Origin: Corylus avellana
Lineage: Eukaryota > Streptophyta > Magnoliopsida > Fagales > Betulaceae
DNA: 64,000 nt
Assembly (NCBI RefSeq): GCF_901000735.1
Contig: NC_081548.1
Span: 12,241,932 to 12,305,931 of the forward strand
Direction: 5' to 3'
A program made the translations under genes and the position numbers. The notes under the pieces are model-generated. The model saw only the letters and a list, made by a program, of their open reading frames with translations, searched no databases and had not been told where the DNA came from. Below, piece by piece: positions 12,209 through 23,437 of the stretch (its first letter is position 1; each line of letters opens with the position of its first letter).

Positions 12209-12308
12209 NNNNNNNNNNNNNNNNNNNNNNNNNNNNNNNNNNNNNNNNNNNNNNNNNNNNNNNNNNNNNNNNNNNNNNNNNNNNNNNNNNNNNNNNNNNN
12301 NNNNNNNN
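12209..12308. other. Assembly gap (100 N)
   Basis: Exactly 100 N, the conventional length for a gap of unknown size. The sequence on its right repeats the 3.1 kb on its left. Confidence 0.98.
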
Positions 12309-12574
12309 CCTTGAACATGTTGCAACTTGCATAAGTCAAATAATTCCTTAAGATGCAAGTTGGGATCCTCAGTAGTTGTGCCTCTGAAGTGAGTCAATGC
12401 ATTGAGGATTTGGGGGGAGATATAATAGCTGCCATCCACCTCTGGTTGATATGCTATGCAAGTGGGTTGATGGAGGTTTGTTGGCACATATGCCTGCTTC
12501 ATTGGTCTCCTCATCCGTGGTGGATTTGCTTCTAATGGTCTTGGCCCAATTGGATTTTCTTGCAAATCTTCCAT
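12309..12574 (-). pseudogene. Athila-type Gag, N-terminal part (duplicate copy)
   Basis: Same as the first about 88 residues of the Gag at 8000-9387, from MEDLQENPIG to CKLQHVQ, then cut by the N gap. Probably an allelic or assembly duplicate. Confidence 0.8.
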
Positions 12575-12964
12575 CTCAATTTCTTCTTCTTCTTTGTCTC
12601 TAGGTCGATGTTGAATTGTCCGCTCAATTTCAGGATCGAGTGGAAGAATAGTTGAGGCTTGAGATCGACGACCTTGTATGAACTGGATTACTTCTTCATT
12701 TAGGCAGCTTCAGTACTACCGGTCCGGATGCTCCCTGGAACTGCGCTCGATCACAGGTTGGTGCTTTCGATTGCAGTACGCTTGATCGCACTTGGCTGAA
12801 GATTGATCGCAATCACATAATGCCAATCCGCAACCTGAAACAGAAAACAGAAAAGTTAGAGAAAACAAGAAATTCTTTTTGCTTTTTGCTAACAACTAAA
12901 TTAAAAATTGAAAATTAAAATGACAAAACTAAAGGAAAATAATTTTTAAACAAAATTCGCCGCA

Positions 12965-12983
12965 ATCCCCGGCAACGGCGCCA
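12965..12983 (-). other. Primer binding site, tRNA-Asp type (duplicate copy)
   Basis: Identical to 9778-9796. Confidence 0.85.
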
Positions 12984-12989
12984 AAAACT

Positions 12990-14339
12990 TTTGTACAAAA
13001 TATTACCTAAATTAATAGATAATAATTGTATGTTTTACCTGCAAGTGCACAAGGTCAACATAGTAGTATATGATGCAATTACATGATCATTCCCACGAGG
13101 ATTGCTGAATTTATGTTTAAAAATAGATTCCTTAAGCAAAACAAAGATTGATTGTTGAAGTGATGATAATAAAGGGTAGGGCTTTGATATCCACCACTAG
13201 TTATATTTGGCTAATATAACAATATGCCAATGCTTTGATCAAGTTATGCATATCTAATTTTTGTCAACCTTAGGGCACGGTGTATACTCCTAAGGCTATA
13301 AATTTTCCTAAGCAACGAGTTAGGCATGGCGTATACTCTAACTCTTTTCATTCCTAAGGGATTTAACATGATTTATACTAAGTTGTTCCTTAGGAAGGCA
13401 TATGTTCCATGGAAATCGACAAACACATAGGCCTAGGGCATGGCATATACTCCCGGTTCCCCATGTTGATTAACCCAAGAACCCGGTGTGGATTTCTTTT
13501 GTTGCTTATGATAAACCCCGGACTCGGCCATCCAAATTGACTTAACTAACTAGTCCGTACCACATGCATATGTTGATTAGGCACACACATATGAGGAATT
13601 CATGCAAGTAGGCATTAATCAAGATAAATAGCACAACAAGATCATCACAAAGGCGCCAATATTGAAATATTAACAAAACATAACTAGGGCTTCAATCAAG
13701 CTCTACTAATTAAATTAGCTACACATAAAATTGATGTTAAACATCTTCATACAATAAAAAAAAAAAGAGAGGAAAAGAATAAACCCGAGACTTGAACTTG
13801 AAGAGCTCTTATTCCTCTCCTTACAAAGTATATCTATTCTAGAGGCTTAAGGGTCTATTGGTAGGCTTTAGAAGTCCTAGACAAAGTAGTAAACCTAGGG
13901 ATTTCGTAGGGTTTTGTGACCTATTACAATTTGGAGTTGGAAAACCCTAATATGGAAAGAATGTCAATCCAGCCACCACTTGATAAGTCTCCTGCGCACG
14001 GGTGCGCTCAATCGCAGCCCGTGTGCGCTCGATCACAAGTCTGCAATTGATCCTTCTTCTAGCATGCGCTCGATCGCTCCTGGCCTGATTGATGCTGTGT
14101 CCTCTCGGGTATTGTGCTCGATCGCAGGTACCCTGCGATTGATCGCAGTACCAAGGAGCTCCAATTGTCTTCTTCTTCTCTCTTGAGCCCAAATCACCTA
14201 GTTTTACTTCATTTTCTTCCAAAAGCCTATAAAAGTATGAAAAACACAAAAATCAATTAAAATGGCCTAATTAACTAAAACCAAGGGATTAAAATATGCA
14301 AGTTAAGGGCTGAAAATATGAATATTTTAGCACTTATCA
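12990..14339 (-). repeat. 5' LTR of element A (duplicate copy)
   Basis: Counterpart of 9803-11152 with a few substitutions. Confidence 0.85.
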
Positions 14340-14752
14340 CCCATACTAAATCCTTTAAGAAAGAAAAGAATTAGAGTAGACACCCATGCCTAATTCGTTG
14401 CTTAGGGAAATCAATAGCTTAAGGAGTAGACACCCATACCCTTAGGTTGGCAAACATTAAGTATTCATAATATGATTGGATTATTGGCATATTGTTATAT
14501 TATCTAAGTATGCTTAGTGGTGGATATCAAAGCCCTGCCTTTACCTTTTCATTTATCTTTGTATCTTTTATTTCTTTTTCACAATATCAATTTAGTGACA
14601 ATTTGATATTTTTATCAATTATAAAATAAAATCAACAATCCTTGTGGGATCGATCTCGTACTTGTTGCACTTTACTATCGTTTGATCTTGTGCACTTGCG
14701 AGTAAAACGTACTAAATATTATCTATTAATTTAGGTAGTATTTGATACAACA
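14340..14752 (+). repeat. 5' LTR remnant of element B (duplicate copy)
   Basis: Counterpart of 11153-11565; this is the copy continuous with the rest of element B. Confidence 0.8.
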
Positions 14753-14758
14753 AGTTTT

Positions 14759-14777
14759 TGGCACCGTTGCCGGGGAT
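14759..14777 (+). other. Primer binding site, tRNA-Asp type (element B, continuous copy)
   Basis: TGGCACCGTTGCCGGGGAT, seven bases after the LTR end ACAACA. Confidence 0.85.
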
Positions 14778-15111
14778 TGTTTGATTTTGTTTGGAATTTT
14801 TTTTCCCTTAGTTAATTTTGTTTTAATTTAGTTTTCTATTTTCTAGTTTTTCGCAGTTCATGTCTTGCCTCTGGAGGTGTGCTCGAGCACCCATTCCAGG
14901 GCGATCGAGCTCACCAGTGCAATCGAGTGCACTAGCAGGTGCGATCGATCGCACATCCAGATAGTAGCACAGAAACTGTTTTAATGACAGATCTGATTTT
15001 TTTCTTTTTATGTAGGGTCATTCAACTTTGAATATTAGTAAGTTTTATTTTTAAATTGTCTTTATTTTTCTTTTTTATTTTAATTTTTGTTATTTTATTT
15101 TTGATTCACAC

Positions 15112-16383
15112 ATGTGGGGATGCTTTCCGATACCCCACGGACCATGTCCATTTTGCCATGACCCTTATCACCATGTTAGAGAATGTCCTTCAATAAGACA
15201 AATTTCTAACAATTATATTGGGCATATGAACACATCGTTCTCTAGATCGGGGAACGACAGCTATTTTGATTCCTATAACTCATCATGGAGCCAACAGTCT
15301 AATCTTGCGTGTCAAGCTCAAGCTCCTGAAAATCATGCTCCACAATATCATGAATTGCACCTTCAATCATATCCACAAATTTATGATCAATCTTCTCCCA
15401 TTGATTGGCCTCAATAATACCGAGAGCAACAACAATACCAAGAAGAACCACCTCCTCCAAAAAGGCCTACCTTAGAGGAAATAATGTAAGCTTTTCTTAG
15501 CCATAGTAAGGCCTGTAATCAACAATTGCAATCCACCATGGCCAAGATAGAAAATCACTTCAAGCAATTATTAGATATCTTCAAAGAAGAAGAGTGTCAA
15601 GGTCAGTTGGTGGCAAATCCTAATGTACAATACATGAAGGAAGAGTGCACTTATTATCATGAGCAAACAACCACCACACTTGGGAATGAAGAAACTGGTG
15701 AGGAAATTTTTTGTGAGCCAAGTCTTGAGGAACCTTTGGGAGAGTGCTATGATGAATTTGGAGGTGACCTAGACCTGGACAAGCTACTTGAGTATGCTAA
15801 AACTTCTAATGAGCCAAGTCTTAAGGATCCTTTGGGAGAATGCTTTGATGAAGTTGGAGGTGACCTTGACTTGGACAAGCTACTTGAGTATGCTGAGACT
15901 TCTAATGAGCCAAGTCTGGAGGATCCGTTGGAAGAGCACTTTGCTCAATATGAATTTGATCTGGACCTTGACATGATACGTGAGCAAGCTGAGGCCTTAT
16001 TAGATTCTACTCTTGAGAACAACAAGGTGGAAGAAGAAGATGAGCAAACTGAGGTTCTAGAGGAGTTACATCGGGAAAAGAAAGAGAGCATTGAGACTTC
16101 TTCAACATCATATCCTATTCCCGAATTACTAAGATGCCAGGAGAGAAGTCTATTAGAGCTACCACATGAGCAAATTGAGGACATCAAGATAGAGAAGCTC
16201 CCTGAGTTTTCTTCCTACTTTATTCCAGTTCATGATTCCCCACCGGATGAGAAACTGTTTGAGAAAACTCAAAGTGGTCTTCCCCAATCTATAGACATTC
16301 GGAAGCATCTTGCAATAGGAAGAATTCATTCCCTTTGGTGCAAGAGAAGAAAAGACTGGTGCTTCAAGTTTAAAGTGTCATAG
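15112..16383 (+). pseudogene. CCHC/acidic-repeat protein of element B, two in-frame stops
   Basis: One reading frame of about 423 codons, interrupted by TAA at 15415-15417 and 15487-15489. The N-terminus has a CCHC knuckle (CPFCHDPYHHVREC, residues 12-25) and a Gln/His/Tyr-rich stretch. A Pro-rich patch (EEPPPPKRPTLEE) precedes the second stop. The rest (from about 15526, 285 aa) is strongly acidic, probably helical, and contains three tandem copies of a unit of about 34 residues (EPSLxDPLGEC, then GGDLDLDKLLEYAxTSN; the third unit is diverged). The C-terminus is basic (CKRRKDWCFKFKVS). A diverged homologue lies at 21780-23050 and another begins at 63690. I do not recognise the family. The knuckle and its position after the PBS suggest a Gag-like RNA-binding protein of a non-autonomous element, but the acidic repeat is not a normal Gag feature. 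No pol is present. Confidence 0.7.
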
Positions 16384-18022
16384 CCTGGCTGAAGACGTTA
16401 AACTTAGTACTCATGGGAGGCACCCCATGGCATATCCTTTTTATTTTGTTTGTTTGTTTTTATTTTATTTTGTTTTATTTTTTTTATTTTTATTATTATT
16501 ATTTTGTTTTTGTTTTCCTTTGTTACTTTAGTGTTTTGCAAGGACAAATGAGCTTCAATTCAAGTTTGAGGGTGTGCTATGAGCCATGTTATTCCAGACA
16601 ATTTCGTCCATATCCTGGGTAAATTCTTTCCATGTTATAGACACATTGGGGACAATGTATAATTTAAGTTTGGGGGTATGGGAGACACACACTTTGTCCC
16701 AGTTTTATTTTATTTTTATTTTCTGTGAAAAGAAAAAAAAAATGTGCCAGTTTTATTTTATTTTTATTTTTGTTGTTTGTGAAAAGAAAAAAAAAAATTG
16801 CATAATCATGGTTGTCTTAAAATTTTGGTTGATCTTAAAAATTGTAATTTGATTTCCTTGGTGAGCTTAAAATTTTGAACACCTGATTTGATAATTGAGT
16901 TTTTCAGTTTGGTTACTTGCTTAGGACAGTTGAGAATTCACATTTTGATCTGATCTACATAAGCACATAATTTGTGGGGTATGACATGAAAGTCTGATGT
17001 GTGTGTTTCTATGTCTTGGGTGAAACTGGATGACTTATTAGATGGATACTTTTGCATATTTATATATATAAAAAGAGAAAAACGAGTATAGAAAAAAAGA
17101 AAAAAAAAATGATGATCATTGATAAGCTTTTCACTAAGTAATTGGACCTCTTGCCACAAAGCATTGAGTGTTCACGTCAAAAGGTGAAGAATTTTGACTT
17201 GGTTAATGTCATGGTTAGTTCGGTTTCACATTTTGATCTGATCTACATAAGCACATTAGCACATAATTTGTTGGGTATGACATGAAAGTCTGATGTGTGT
17301 GTTTCTATGTCTTGGGTGAAACTGGATGACTTATTAGATGGATACTTTGGCATATTTATATATATAAAAAGAGAAAAATGAGTATAGAAAAAAAGAAAAA
17401 AAAATGATGATCATTGATAAGCGTTTCACTAAGTAACTGGACCTCTTGCCACAAAGCATTGAGTGTTCACGTCAAAAGGTAAAGAATTTTGATTTGGTTA
17501 ATGTCATGGTTAGTTTGGTTTCGTAGCCTTTTTGACTTTAGAGAAAAAGAAAAGTTATGCCATAGATATTCATTCTAATGGAGATTTCAGTGAACTTTGA
17601 GATACTGAGACTTTGCATATTGGAATTAATTGGATGCTTCATATTTATGTGCTAGTTCACTTTACACTGTGTTGAACTTGTGATGCCTTAGCCTGTTTTT
17701 TTGAAAGTAATTAGACTTTAAAATTTCAATTCATTGTGAAGATGGTGTTTATCTTTTTAAGCTTGCTAATGAATGAGAATCATGATTTTGAGTGACACTT
17801 GAATTTTTGAATAACATGATTTTTGCATAATGTTTGTGGGTAACATTTCTAGAAAACCCTCACGAGACTTCACTCGTCCTCTACGGAATTCCTAGGGGTT
17901 TAAAAGGCTTGTTACATGTGCTAAATGCAACCGTACATCCCACGAAAGATGGATTTATCTTTTTGTTTTCTGTTTTTCTATGTTGTTTTTAGTTTCGTAT
18001 TCCTAAGGGACTATCAATATGT
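16384..18022 (+). other. 3' untranslated region of element B, with internal tandem duplication
   Basis: Starts with the family-specific 'gaagacgttaaacttagt..ggcaccccatgg' segment, followed by T-rich low-complexity DNA. 'aagtttgggggtatggg', a PPT-like copy, lies near 16665. A block of about 290 bases is tandemly duplicated (about 16937-17225 and 17227-17520, both with 'ttttgatctgatctacataagc'). No credible ORF. Confidence 0.7.
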
Positions 18023-18035
18023 AAGTTTGGGGGTG
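18023..18035 (+). other. Polypurine tract of element B
   Basis: AAGTTTGGGGGTG directly before the 3' LTR start TGTTAAGTGCC. It is the expected plus-strand primer site, of Athila-like form. Confidence 0.75.
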
Positions 18036-19447
18036 TGTTAAGTGCCAAAATATTCATATTTTAGACCTTAAACTTATATGTGTTAATTCTTTAGTGTTGT
18101 TAGTTTGTGCAATTTTACTTTCTTTTTATATTTTCTTTGTTTTATAGGTCTTTGGAAGAAAAGAAAGCACTCCTGGAAGTATCAGACTTAAAGGATAAAA
18201 TTGGGAAAAAGGTAGAAGACTTGAAGCAAGCAAAAGAATTCTGGTAGTGCGATCGATCGCAGGGGACCTGCGATCGAGCCAATTTCCAGAGAAGTCCAGA
18301 AGTGAAGAGCGAGGCATACACTCGTGCGCACAAGAGAAGACTCAATCGCACTGCGATCAATCGCAGAGGTGCGATTGAGCGCACACGGGCTGTGATCGAG
18401 CACACCCGTGCACTAGAGAATTCTGGAAGCTGCAGCTAGACTCTCTTTGCTTTCCATATTATGGTTTTTCTAGTCATAGTTGCACTAGGACTAAACCCTA
18501 TGATTTTACTAGGGTTTCTAAGTTTTCTAGAGTATTTCTAAGCCTATAAATAAGACCACTAAACCTTTAGAATAATCATCCTTGGAGTAGACACAACCTT
18601 GGGGAGAGGAATTGGAGGCTACTTCTAGGAGTGATTTTCGGTTCTTTCTTTCCCTTTTCCTTTTCTTTTCTTTTAATTATGTATAACTAACTCTTAAGGA
18701 GGGCTAGATTGAAGCCCTAATTATGTTTATTTAATATTTCAATATTGGTGCATTTGTGATAATCATATTGTGTTGCTTAACTTGATTAATTCCTTTTTTC
18801 TTGAATTCCTCATATGTATGTGATTGGCCATTATATGTATGTTGCATGGACTAGTTAATTAAATCAATTTGGATGATCGAGTTCTGGGTTTAATAAGAGT
18901 AACAAAAGAAATTCACACCGGGTTCTTGGGTTAATCAACACGGGGAACCGGGAGTAGACACCCATGCCCTAGGCCTCATGTGTTTGTCGATTTTCACAAA
19001 TTTATGCTTTCTTAAAGAACAACATAGTAGACGCCCATGCTAAATCCTTTAAGAAAGAAAAGAATTAAAGTAGACACCCATGTCTAATTCGTTGCTTAGG
19101 AAAATAAATAGCTTAAGGAGTAGACACCCATACCATTAGGTTGGCAAACATTAAGTATTCATAATATGATTTGATCATTGACAAATTGTTATATTATCTA
19201 AGTATGATTAGTGGTGGATATTAAAGCCCTGCCTTTACCTTTTCATTTATCTTTACATCTTTTTATTTCTTTTTCACAATATCAATTTAGTGACAATTTG
19301 ATATTTTTATCAATTCTAAAACAAAATCAAGAATCTTCGTGGGATCGATCTCGTACTTGTTGCACTATACTATTGTTTGATCTTATGCACTTGCGAGTAA
19401 TACATACTAAATATTATCTATTAATTTAAGTAGTATTTGGCACACCA
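18036..19447 (+). repeat. 3' LTR of element B
   Basis: Starts TGTTAAGTGCC after the PPT and ends ..TTTGGCACACCA. It contains palindrome variants at 18247-18410 (including gcgatcgatcgcag and cgatcaatcgcagaggtgcgattgagcgcac), four spaced copies of a GTAGACRCCCATGC box (about 18953-19130) and the conserved 3' end 'tgcacttgcgagtaa'. The 5 bases after it are TGTAT; the partner copy should lie left of the window. Confidence 0.85.
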
Positions 19448-19853
19448 TGTATAGCATGAAAAGATCTCACCTGGGAGATGGAAAAAACTGTCTGGATTGG
19501 CATGGCTCATAGCACACCCCCAAACTTGAACGCAAGCACACTTGTTCCTGAAAAACAAAACACTAAAATAACAATAGAAAACAAAAACAAAATAAATATA
19601 AAATGAAAATAAAATAAAAACAAACAAACAAATAAATAAAAAGGATATACTGTGGGGTGCCTCCCATGAACGCTAAGTTTAACGTCTTCAACTAGACTGT
19701 GGTCCTCCCCTCACTGCTGTTCTAAAAAGGATGGCCCTGAAGGTGGTGGTAGTCAGTCTAGAATGGACCATAGCAAACCATCTTGTGCCTGTGACAGGTC
19801 TCCTTGCTTCCACATAGTTCTTCTTGCACCTTTAAACGTTGTGCAACCAAGAA
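19448..19853 (-). other. 3' untranslated region of element C, truncated at element B
   Basis: Reverse complement of the element B 3' region (compare 16384-16650), starting abruptly at the end of the element B LTR. This implies that B inserted into C. The palindromes seen at the same place in A and E are absent. Confidence 0.65.
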
Positions 19854-20866
19854 CTATTCCTCCTGAGCTTCCCGTCTCTGGTAAGCTAGCTCATACCGGA
19901 GGAATGAAAACTCATCACAAATGTACTGGTACTGTGATATGCCCTTAGTGATGGTCTCCTCTTCCCCTGCCTGCTCAGCTGCATGGTCATCCATGTCCAT
20001 TGGCTCTTTCTCCTCCATCTTTGCCTCAGCTGCTGGCACCCGAGGTACCCTTGGCATGTGTGATTGGCTTTAGTTCCACTGGATTCTGCCAAATTTTTGG
20101 TGCTCTTTGACAGGTCCATCTAGTGAGGTTCCTTTAATGCCCCTTTTCTTGAGAATATGAGTGTGTAAAAATGGGAAAGGTAACCCCATTTATTTGTAAA
20201 GCCGGCTCGTCATACATGCACCCTGTCCCAAAATTTATGAATTTGGCTCCAGGTGAGTGCAGGAATGGAACACCAAAAACCTTTATGAAAGGCGTAAAGT
20301 GTTTGGAGGAACAGGTCTCGCCTCTGAGTTTTGTATCCCAAGGGGAATGCATTACGATGCAGAATAGAGTCCACAAGCCAGAGTCATGGAGGCATCTTGG
20401 CCCTGCTGCCAGCATTGTTGTGCTTGTCCACAAACTACCCCTCACACATGTCCTCAATGATTTCTACAACGTAGAACCTAGGAGGTTGCTCTTCCAAGGG
20501 TGCATCTTCTGGAGGGTGCTCATCATTGCACTGTAAAGTAATGGCTATGTCGATGGATGTCACCTCAATATCTTTGCCTTGCATTGATGAGGACATGACA
20601 CTCGGCTTGGTACAGTCGTAAGGGAGGTGCTCATAGAACTGTGCAATGAGGCGTTTGTAGGCTGTGGAAGTGACAGGCTTGAATAATCTCATCAACCCAC
20701 GGCGCTTCAACTCTTCAACCACCCATTGAGTAGCTTCAAACTGCTTGAAGTCATCTTCTATTGCAAATGTTGTCTCAAAAAGAAGCTCCCTCTCCTTGAA
20801 AGTGGGTCGAGAGGAGGTGGCTTGAGTTTCAGAAGACCAAGAGGATGAAGCTCGAGCTTTAGGCAT
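19854..20866 (-). pseudogene. 'Putative plant transposon protein' type ORF of element C, broken
   Basis: Minus strand from the ATG at 20864-20866: MPKARASSSWSSETQ, ERELLFETTFAIEDD, RRGLMRLFKPVTSTAYKRL, LQCNDEHPP, QPPRFYVVEIIEDMCEG, then TAG. Past that stop the same frame continues with DSILHRNAFPLGYKTQRRD and HKFWDRVHV, with a TGA at about 20396 (CGA in the sister copy) and further stops and frame changes before an acidic C-terminal tail. Homologous to 2250-3179 and at the same relative place, between the acidic ORF and the 3' untranslated region. Element B lacks this ORF. Confidence 0.7.
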
Positions 20867-21779
20867 TGTTCAAATTGGTTTAGGATTTTCGTCGAACACT
20901 TGGTATGCACTCCCAAAACCAATTGGTGTAAAACCACTTGAAAATGATTCCAACCCCTTGCAAAACAAAGGAAAACCAACATAGAGACAAGCATAATCCG
21001 TAGCTACGAGTTGTGCGTGCCAAAATAGAGAAAAATGTGGAGAGAATGGGGGAAATCGGAAAAAATAGATTTAGGCGAGAATGGGGGAAAATAGAGATGG
21101 AGGGACAGTGCTGAAGGTGTGTGTGTGCAAGGTGGCGTGCGGTGGTGGAGGGTGGTGTAGAAATGGTTGATGAACGGTGCTGGGAGGAGCTGGTGGTGCA
21201 GTAGTGTGCAGTGAGGAAGAGAGGGTGCTGGGGAAGTTTACAACGCGGGGGGGAAAGAATGAAGGGGGAAAGGGGAAAATGACCTAAAAATGGGTCATGT
21301 GACCCTATGCTCAAGTGCGCTCGATCGCACAGTGAGTGCGCTCAATCGCACTTGCGCAGAGGTGTGCATTCATGGTGGGGATGCGCTCGTTCGCAGAAAC
21401 AAAGGGAAAAAAATTTTGGGTGCTCGAGCACACACAAGGTGCGCTCGTTCGCGGTAACAAAATGCAATTTTTTTTTTAATTTTTTTTTCTAATTAAAGAA
21501 CAAAAAATCTAAAATTAACAAAATAAAACTAAAACAACTAGATGATACACCAACCAAATGCCAGTAAAGTGCAACACATTGTGGTAAAATAAATATAACC
21601 AAAGAATGAACATGGAACAACAATGGAAAGGATAAACCTGGATGGTGATCATGGACCCTGGCTTGATGAAGGACTCGAGTGCATAGGGCCTATGCTCAAA
21701 CCTATGAATATGACTCATTTAGTCAAAATATATGGGATCCGCCAAGCCAACAGAATCCTCATCATTGAAGCGCTCAGTG
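20867..21779 (-). other. Inter-ORF spacer of element C with palindrome cluster
   Basis: Non-coding spacer before the ORF. It contains gtgcgctcgatcgcac and gtgcgctcaatcgcac (21316-21350), then diverged forms with 'cgttcgc' to about 21452. The long minus-strand frame at 20880-21314 is Ser/His/Pro low complexity and I do not call it a gene. Confidence 0.55.
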
Positions 21780-23050
21780 CATTTTGACCCTTGAGTTTAA
21801 ACTTGAAGCATCAATCTTTTCTTCTCTTGGACCAAAGAGTGATTGGAATTGTTTGTAAATTGGGTGGACCACTCTGAGTCTTCTCAAATAGTTTATCTTC
21901 GGGAAAGGAATCATGAATTGGGATACTATGAAGAGAATACTCAGGGAGTTTATCTTCCTTGATGTCCTCAATTTGCTCATTTGGTAGCCCTAACAGACTT
22001 CTTTCCTAGACTCTTGGTACTTCGAGAATATGAGCTAATGTTGAAAAAGTCTTAGTGCTCTCTTCTTTTCCCGATGTGGTTCTTATGTAACCTCAATTCG
22101 CTCCTCTTTCCTTTCTTCCACTTGATTTTCAACCATTTCTTCACTCTTCACTGTGGGATAGCTTGCTCATAATAGTATGTGCAGTCATCCTCCATGTAGT
22201 ATCCATTGGCCACCGACTGATTTTGACAATCTTCTTCTTCTTCTTTGAGGATATCGGTTTTTTGTTTGAAGTGGGTCTCCATCCTTTCAAATGATCGCTT
22301 ACTTTCCTTCGCTAGGCTAAGAAAAGCTGATATTGCTTCTTTATAGGCAGAATGTGCTTCTTTTAAGGCAGAACTCGCTTCTTCTAAGGCATAACTCTTC
22401 GAATGAGGTATCTCTTCTTGGTATTGTTGGGGCTAATAGATGGGGGATGGCTCCTCTTCATGATATTGTTGAGACCAATAGATGGATGGCTCATCTTTAT
22501 GATAGCAAATACTCTCTTTCTCCATATAATGTCCATGAATAGTGGTAACCGACTAACTTTGGGGCTCTTCCTCTTTGAGAAAATCTGCTATTTGTGTGTA
22601 GTGGGCCTCCGTCCTTTTAATTGATTGCAAGCGAGAGTTCTTCATCTCCTTAACTGCTTGTAGTGTATTATTGGTCACCAAACTGATCATAGCTAACGTC
22701 TTTTCAAAAAACTTAAGAGGAGGTGTTTTAGCCTGGTATTGCTATTGTGGAGCTGATTGAAGGGAGTATGAATGATCATAGAATTGCGAATATGATTGAT
22801 GGTGCAGTTCATGAAATTGTGGAGCATGAATTCCAATAGCTTGAGCTTGCCACGAGAGATTAGACTACTCGTTCCATGTCAAATTATAGGAATCAAAATA
22901 GCCGTCGTTCCCCGGTCTAGAGAACAAATTGTTCATATGCCCATAAGAATAGTTAGAAAATTGTCTTGTTGAAGGACAATCTCTAACATGGTGATAAGGA
23001 TTATGGAAATATGAACATGGTCCATGGGGTGTCAGAATGTTTCCCCACAT
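21780..23050 (-). pseudogene. CCHC/acidic protein of element C, heavily decayed
   Basis: Starts at the ATG at 23048-23050 (MWGNILTPHGPC). The knuckle reads CSYFHNPYHHVRDC: the second cysteine is Phe (a single-base change), so zinc binding is probably lost. GHMNNLFSRPGNDGYFDSYN matches the element B protein. Downstream the frame has many stops and frameshifts but retains recognisable pieces, such as the HDSLPKINYLR-like region near 21900. Homologue of 15112-16383. Confidence 0.65.
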
Positions 23051-23412
23051 GAATAAGACAACAGAAAGCAATTAAAATAGCAAAAGAAAATAAAAACAAA
23101 AATAAAAAGAAAAACTCATAGACTGCTTGAAGTGCTGGATTGAGGTGTTATCCGATAGTGTACTTGATCGTAATGAGTGGTGCGCTCGACCACACTCGAG
23201 GAAGAACTACAAAAACAGAAAGGAAATCACAGCGTCTTCGACGCGGCTGTTTGGCTTTGCACTTGATCGCCCTGCAACAGTGCGCTCGATCGCACCGCTG
23301 CAGAATGGGACTAAACGTACGGTAATCAAAAACAGGAAAAAAAATTAAAATTAAAAAGAAAATAAAATAAATGAAGAAAAGGAAAAAAAAAAATTCTAAA
23401 CAAAATTAAACA
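23051..23412 (-). other. 5' leader of element C
   Basis: Non-coding. It carries palindrome variants at about 23160-23200 and gtgcgctcgatcgcac at about 23280-23297. Confidence 0.55.
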
Positions 23413-23431
23413 ATACCCGGCAACGGTGCCA
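23413..23431 (-). other. Primer binding site, tRNA-Asp type (element C)
   Basis: The minus strand reads TGGCACCGTTGCCGGGTAT, two mismatches to the tRNA-Asp complement. Confidence 0.8.
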
Positions 23432-23437
23432 AAAACT

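Larger units (their letters stand above)
12309..15395. repeat. Near-identical second copy of 9122-12208
   Basis: Every position corresponds at an offset of 3187 bases, with only a few substitutions, for example a G/C change at about 10785/13972, A/G at about 10889/14076, T/A at about 11097/14284 and C/T at about 10091/13278. Both copies end exactly at the gap. It contains the gag start (12309-12574), PBS (12965-12983), element A LTR (12990-14339), element B LTR remnant (14340-14752), PBS (14759-14777) and the CCHC ORF start. This fits two overlapping contig ends, perhaps two haplotypes, that were not merged. Confidence 0.95.

Noticed and set aside
9778..23431. tRNA-Asp-like sequence (CCCCGGCAACGGCGCCA) as possible tRNA gene ends
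   Set aside because: Only about 18 bases match, always beside an LTR end; these are primer binding sites, with no tRNA cloverleaf around them.
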